A stretch of 64,000 bases of DNA from assembly GCF_010093535.1 (NCBI RefSeq), contig NW_022985188.1:563686-627685 (forward strand), given 5' to 3'. Under the pieces are notes generated by a model. That model made no database searches and was not told the DNA's origin. It saw only the letters and a program-made list of their open reading frames with translations. Position 1 is the first letter of the stretch. Every line of letters begins with the position of its first letter. Positions 59,226 through 64,000 of the stretch are shown piece after piece. The position numbers were made by a program, and so were the translations under genes. Origin of the DNA: Lindgomyces ingoldianus. Its lineage: Eukaryota; Ascomycota; Dothideomycetes; Pleosporales; Lindgomycetaceae.

Positions 59226-60833
59226 CTTCAATTTAGCCCCGTTGTAGTTAGTCTATCCCCGCTGAAACCACGGCCATCAGCGATCAAAATACCACTCAAG
59301 AGTTTTTTATCTCTCCTATGGTCAAACACGATCCGCCTTGTCATGGAACATTTGCATCCGTAGTTCTCCAGTGCCTCGAGATTCTGTCAATCTTTTGGAG
59401 CCGTGATTCTCACACGACACCCAGAACATCCAGCTCAGCCTTGTCAAAGTTGCCGAGGAAATCTGCCCACTCTCCGAAAGCATCAATTGCGCTGCAGGCA
59501 TCAATATTCGTACTAACAGGTCGAATTCACATCGATGAAAGGTGCCGGTAATCCTGTTTTGTTCTTCGAAATGACATCGCTCAAGTCGTATCTCGTGGGC
59601 TACGTCTTGTTAACTCGCGAATTATACGTGAGATACTGCACCAGTATCCGGCTCGCTGCATGCAACCTCGCCAAACATAGTTGGGAGGGCATGTAGCTGG
59701 TGCCCTTTGGTTCTCGGTTTCATTTGAATTCTTGCCATTTCCAATTTTTCATTTACATCCTGTCGTCTACATCTCCCTGTGTCGACTTCAGCAGCCTGCG
59801 TTTTTGTATACCCGTTTGTTCTAGACTATGCATAAGTCGCCCGTTGTTGGTAGCTCTTTTAGAGAAAGTCCAGCTATCAGTCGCTTCTAAATTATCATGC
59901 TCTAAGTTTCGTACTGCTTTTGATTTCACCGGCTCTCTTTCGTCTCTGCCTGCTTCTTGGCCTCGTTCCCATGCACGTATCAATCAAGGCCTGCAGAGTT
60001 CTCTTCATCTCGTTAGGGTGGTCGCGTGCTCTGCTGGTTACACCAAAAAGATGGCTCAATATTGCCTTCGTGTAGGCCCGCGGTGGCGGAATTCTGCTGC
60101 CATCGAACGTTTGGCGCCCTCCCCGTGCCATTCCACTTTCCAGAAGGTAAAGTTGTTCTGTCACTGGTCCTCAGTCATTGGATTAAAGAGGCTTTTCGGC
60201 GAACTACTCATGATGAGAAGGGTCACCTCTTACAGGAAGGTGGAGCCAGAGATCCAGCTATCATGTCCTGCCAATGTGCCCTTCGGACTCTGGGTAACTT
60301 TCTGAGAGGCTGTAATGCATGTCCATAGGAAAGTTGATCCATTCACTATCAGCAACTCGCCCACATGTCCCCAAAGTAAGCCCCGATTGGCCCGAACTTG
60401 GCCCTTGGCGGAACTTGGCCCTTGGCGGAGACTTGGCCTTGGCAAAGATTTGGCCTTTGGGAGAGACTTGACGGACATGCCTAGCAAAGCTTGACCTACT
60501 GGCTTTCCGCTCCACTCACCGTCTTAGCGGGAGTGAAACTTTACTATTCCGGTTCAATTGCAAGAAGGCGCCCTCGACTGAGCTACGACCAGGACGCCAA
60601 GCTCTTCTGCGCGAAATGTTAACATTCAAGGCTATTCCTGAGTACCGCGTTGACGACGAGAGCGGCCACATGTCCGGTGCAGTTCATTCATTGGAGAGGA
60701 CTGACCCACCCGTGCCGCCCAACTGGTGACATGCATATGTCTGGCCACCCTGGCTGGGTTCCTATATAGAGTGTCTTCCTACTCCCGCTTTGTAGCAACT
60801 GCACGGCCAACAACAAGCAGCACCTCGAGCAAA
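59226..60833. other. Divergent intergenic region between mcm5 and the phosphate transporter
   Basis: 1.6 kb. A 201-codon frame (59700-60305) opens only with GTG and resembles nothing, so it is not called. A minisatellite lies at 60394-60477. The last 150 bp are the leader of the transporter gene. Confidence 0.4.
60394..60477. repeat. Degenerate 17-bp minisatellite
   Basis: Two perfect 17-bp copies of GAACTTGGCCCTTGGCG (60394-60410, 60411-60427), followed by degenerate copies containing GACTTGGCC, GATTTGGCC and GAGACTTGA. It lies between mcm5 and the transporter gene. Confidence 0.75.
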
Positions 60834-62863
60834 ATGCCGAAACTTCACCAGTATGACTACCTCTTTGCCATCGGCACCATCTTCGCCTTCCTCGACGCTT
60901 GGAACATTGGTATGTTCTCCATCATCATCATCCTCCTCCTCGCAACTTTGCTCTAACACGATATATAGGTGCTAATGATGTGGCCAACTCATTCGCAACT
61001 TCGGTTGCCTCACGCTCTCTTACCATGAAACAGGCTATGATGATTGCTACGTGCATGGAATTCACTGGATCTATGACTGTTGGTGCGCGTGTCGCAGATA
61101 CCATTCGAACCAAGATCATCAGTACAGGTCTCTTCACAAAGGACCCAGCAGTTCTCATGCTCGCAATGGTCTGCGCTGTTGTCGGTTCCTCCATTTATCT
61201 TACCATTGCTACGAAGCTTAGCATGCCGGTGAGCACGACACACAGCATCATGGGTGGTGTAATCGGTGCTGGTATTGCTGCTGTTGGCGTTCACGGTATC
61301 AACTGGGGCTGGAACGGAGTTTCTCAAGGTACTTCAACACTGATTCGGAAATGAGATTTGTGCTAAATGCTTAACAGTCTTCGCCGCTTGGGCAATTGCT
61401 CCTGGTATTGCTGGTGCCTTTGGTTCCATCATCTTCCTGATCACTAAATTTGGTGTTATGCGACGTAGCAACCCAGCCAAGAAGGCAATCATGACGGTTC
61501 CAGTCTACTTCTTCCTCACCTCCGCTTTGCTAGCTTGTATGCGCTCCCTAACATAATCATTACCCTCTTGCATCTAATATTATTGGCAGTGCTCATCGTC
61601 TGGAAGGGAGGATCTGCTAAGATCAAACTTAAAGATCCGGAAGTTGCTGGTGTCATCGTTGGTACCGGTGGTGTTGTTGCCCTCCTTATTTCCGTCTTCT
61701 TCGTTCCATACCTCTGGCGCAGAATCGTCGCTGGAGACTGGCAACTGAAATGGTATCACGTCTTTCAGGGGCCTCTTCTCCTGCGCCGAGGCGAGGTTCC
61801 CCCTATGCCAGCCGACCATGTCGGTATCCAGAACTATTACCGTGGACACCTCACTCGAGAGGAACTCCAAGCAAAGAGGGCTAGGGAGGGCCACTCTGAC
61901 GATGTGGAGGCCCATCCTACGGATGGACCCGATGAGAAGAACGTGTCTTCCTCGGACGTTGCGGCTGTTCCTGAGTCTACCTCTAAGGATCTACTCTTCA
62001 CCCCGACATCTGCACGTCCTGTAGGTCCTTGGTACAACCCTGCGGTTGCGTTCTGGATTACGAAGAGGGTTCTATTGCGCGGTGTTGAGGTTGATGTTGT
62101 GGGGATGCAATCTAAGCGAGATTTCCTTTCTGGCGACTTGGAGGAAATGCACGCAACCGGAGAACAATTCAACAACGAGGTGAGCAACTCCATAATTTTA
62201 CATACCTCTTCCAAACGCTGATCACGTGATGCCAGGCCGAGTACACTTTTTCGTTCCTCCAGGTTCTCACGGCCGCTACATCGTCCTTCACTCACGGTGC
62301 GAACGATGTTGCGAAGTAAGCTGACCCTGAGCCCCCAAAGTGGAAGTTTAGCTAACCAAATCAGCGCTATCGGCCCTTACACCACCATCTACTTCATCTG
62401 GAGCTCTGGCACGCTTAAGAACAAGGTCCCGGTTCCAGATTGGATCCTGGCTTTCGGTGGTGCTGCTATTGTCATTGGTCTTTGGACCTACGGCTACAAC
62501 ATCATGAAGGCTCTTGGTAACAAGATCACCCTCCATTCGCCATCTCGAGGATTCTCCATGGAATTAGGCAGTGCTATTACTGTCATCATGGCTACGCGTC
62601 TGAAGGTATAAATGTCCACCACTCCCGCACCCTAAATACACCCACTAACGAGCATACTCCAGCTTCCCATCTCCACCACCCAGTGTATCTGTGGTGCCAC
62701 CGTCGGCGTCGGTCTCTGCAACGGTACCTGGAGGACTATTAACTGGCGCATGGTCGCCTGGATCTACTTCGGCTGGATCATCACGCTTCCCGTTGCTGGT
62801 CTTATTTCAGGTTGCTTGATGGGCATTATCCTTAATGCCCCACATTGGACTCCTAAGAAATAG
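60834..62863 (+). CDS. PiT-family phosphate transporter (Pho89/PHO-4 type)
   Basis: Seven exons: 60834-60909, 60969-61328, 61378-61536, 61590-62179, 62236-62315, 62365-62605 and 62663-62863, total 568 aa. Introns are 49-59 nt. The two PiT half-repeats carry the signature GANDVANSFATSVASRSL (N) and, after splicing, GANDVANAIGPYTT (C). Each half is followed by the LP/MP-(I/V)STT-H/Q motif (KLSMPVSTTHSIMGG and LKLPISTTQCICGA). About ten hydrophobic spans flank a large hydrophilic loop (residues about 245-400) between the halves. Pho89-type proteins are plasma-membrane Na+- or H+-coupled high-affinity Pi importers, usually induced by phosphate starvation. No CACGTG was found in the 500 bp upstream. 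Confidence 0.94.
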
Positions 62864-63414
62864 GTCGGGTCTCTCGGGGTCGTCATGTTTTCGTGGTGGA
62901 ATAGTTAGGGTCGATGTCACTCCTCCCCCACCTTCGTTTGCCTTGCCTTAAGAGTAATGCCTTGCGGTCTTTTGTGGCGATGGGGTTGCTGAATGCCTAA
63001 GATTTAGCGCAGCATGCTTTGTTTTTAATAATATTAGTTACGTTACATTGTTATTGTTTATACATATTCATACATACGAGCAGGATTGGCTGCAAGAACT
63101 TCTCTCTAACTTTTTGGTAGAATCTTGGAGATAGTATGAAGGATACGACTGCCGCAGCTTGAGCATGTCGACATCTACCATGGACAGCCAAAATAAGGCT
63201 TTCTGGCTCTTGCTAGAATCCATGAGGGTGTTGATGAGATGTCTGACCAAAGACAAGTTCTCTTCTATGTGCTGTCTGGGCGGCAGCCTCACTCTGCAGG
63301 CCAAAACTTAGGCCAGAAGCCACACAAACCGTCTTTATCAAGAACACCTCTCCCCAGGATATCCAGCTCATACATTTCACTTCCTGCTGGGAAACCTAGA
63401 ACTCAACCCACAGT
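62864..63414. other. 3' region of the transporter gene, no confident gene
   Basis: 551 bp. A minus-strand frame at 63304-63068 (LPPRQHIEENLSLVRHLI..., 60-odd codons) has coding-like composition and could be a downstream exon of the frame at 63415-63831, but no clean splice joins them. Confidence 0.35.
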
Positions 63415-63831
63415 CTAGTCTAAGTTCACAGAGGTGTCGCCGACGGCCACGGACACAAGATGGATTGGGGAAGCTTCCGTCTTAGCGTATATTTCCCTGC
63501 TTAGTATTGATTCGCTATTATTGACCCCGGCAACCAAAGCCATGGCTGCTTTACGAATTCTAGCCAAATTTGAAGCATAGCCCCTCAGGGACTTATTTAT
63601 ATGACCTTTGAGAGTATCTAAGATCCCCTTTGTACCCCACGCAAATATTACAGACCGCATGAGAATTGGTATTCGCACATTTGATCCTGCACGCTGTATA
63701 TGGCGTACAGTTGTGCATGATAGATACGCGTAACAGAGCCTAGTAGAAGCCAAACTCTGCATCCTGATAGTATACCTACCTGCCCAGCCAGTACTCCAAT
63801 TGTTTCTCCACGCAATCATATTTGCGACCAT
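63415..63831 (-). CDS. Unrecognised open frame at the window edge
   Basis: 138 codons from ATG 63831 to the stop at 63415. Contains NMIAWRNNWSTGWAGRYTIR, GILDTLKGHINKSLRGYASN and LARIRKAAMALVAGVNN. The composition is plausible for protein but no family is recognised. Upstream exons could lie beyond 63831, and a possible following frame lies at 63304-63068. Confidence 0.3.
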   Translation of the reverse strand: MVANMIAWRNNWSTGWAGRYTIRMQSLASTRLCYAYLSCTTVRHIQRAGSNVRIPILMRSVIFAWGTKGILDTLKGHINKSLRGYASNLARIRKAAMALVAGVNNSESILSREIYAKTEASPIHLVSVAVGDTSVNLD

Positions 63832-64000
63832 TCCAATCCACCATCAGAATCGATTCAACGCCTTAGTTAATGTGCTCTTATTGGTGAATGACATAGTGCG
63901 TGCAACTATATAGATATCGTTGCGAGTTAGCAATGGTGCACGCATGTCATTGTTAACTATGAAGTGGAGCAAATGGTCAACCCTTTGGCTCCTGAGGATT

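Noticed and set aside
59700..60305. 201-codon plus-strand frame between mcm5 and the transporter
   Set aside because: Opens with GTG, not ATG; Ser/Cys/Arg-rich composition typical of chance frames; no recognisable family block.

Overview
The window is from a filamentous ascomycete, most likely a leotiomycete-type Pezizomycotina. This is inferred from short GT-AG introns (mostly 45-80 nt, donors GTATGT/GTAAGT, branch sites such as CTAAC), the gene set, and an AT-rich transposon block that looks RIP-mutated. The species cannot be named from the sequence. All intron/exon models were built by hand from reading-frame continuity and splice signals.

Left arm (1-29.7 kb) is ordinary gene-dense housekeeping sequence. 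In order it holds: a nucleotidyltransferase-like protein (156-1374 +); an L-asparaginase with an ankyrin tail (2288-4382 +); the nitrogen regulator NmrA (6030-7309 +); mitochondrial ribosomal protein bL19m (7873-8742 +); an unknown membrane-anchored protein (9116-10276 +); a degraded membrane-protein fragment (11090-11524 +); a small Pmp3-type proteolipid hidden in three short exons (12265-12826 +); an unknown 995-aa protein (13884-16989 -); a mitochondrial dehydrogenase kinase (17296-18941 -); a USP7/Ubp15 deubiquitinase (19743-23526 +); a p24 cargo receptor (24160-25118 +); an unknown disordered protein (26150-28212 +); and a double GFA-domain protein (28583-29713 -).

Middle (29.9-47 kb) is an accessory block. 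A complete but dead Ty3/gypsy-type LTR element (31976-39448, minus strand, 5-bp target duplication ATTGT) sits in AT-rich sequence together with at least three solo LTRs, each with a perfect 5-bp target duplication. On its right flank lie a fossil DNA-transposon-like segment, a truncated gene remnant, an intact ribokinase gene (42803-43893 +), and a truncated MFS transporter enclosed by about 100-bp inverted repeats (45010-46713).

Right arm (47-64 kb) returns to housekeeping genes: two small single-span membrane proteins of alike design (48511-48865 + and 49816-50099 +), GARP tethering subunit Vps54 (50770-54198 -), replicative helicase subunit Mcm5 with two MCB boxes upstream (56829-59102 -), a PiT-family phosphate transporter (60834-62863 +), and an unrecognised open frame at the edge. 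Functionally the arms cover nitrogen control and asparagine use, mitochondrial translation and dehydrogenase control, protein deubiquitination, Golgi/endosome traffic, replication and phosphate uptake. There is no operon-like organisation and no secondary-metabolite cluster. I found no convincing novel multi-gene system; the most unusual structures are in the transposon block.
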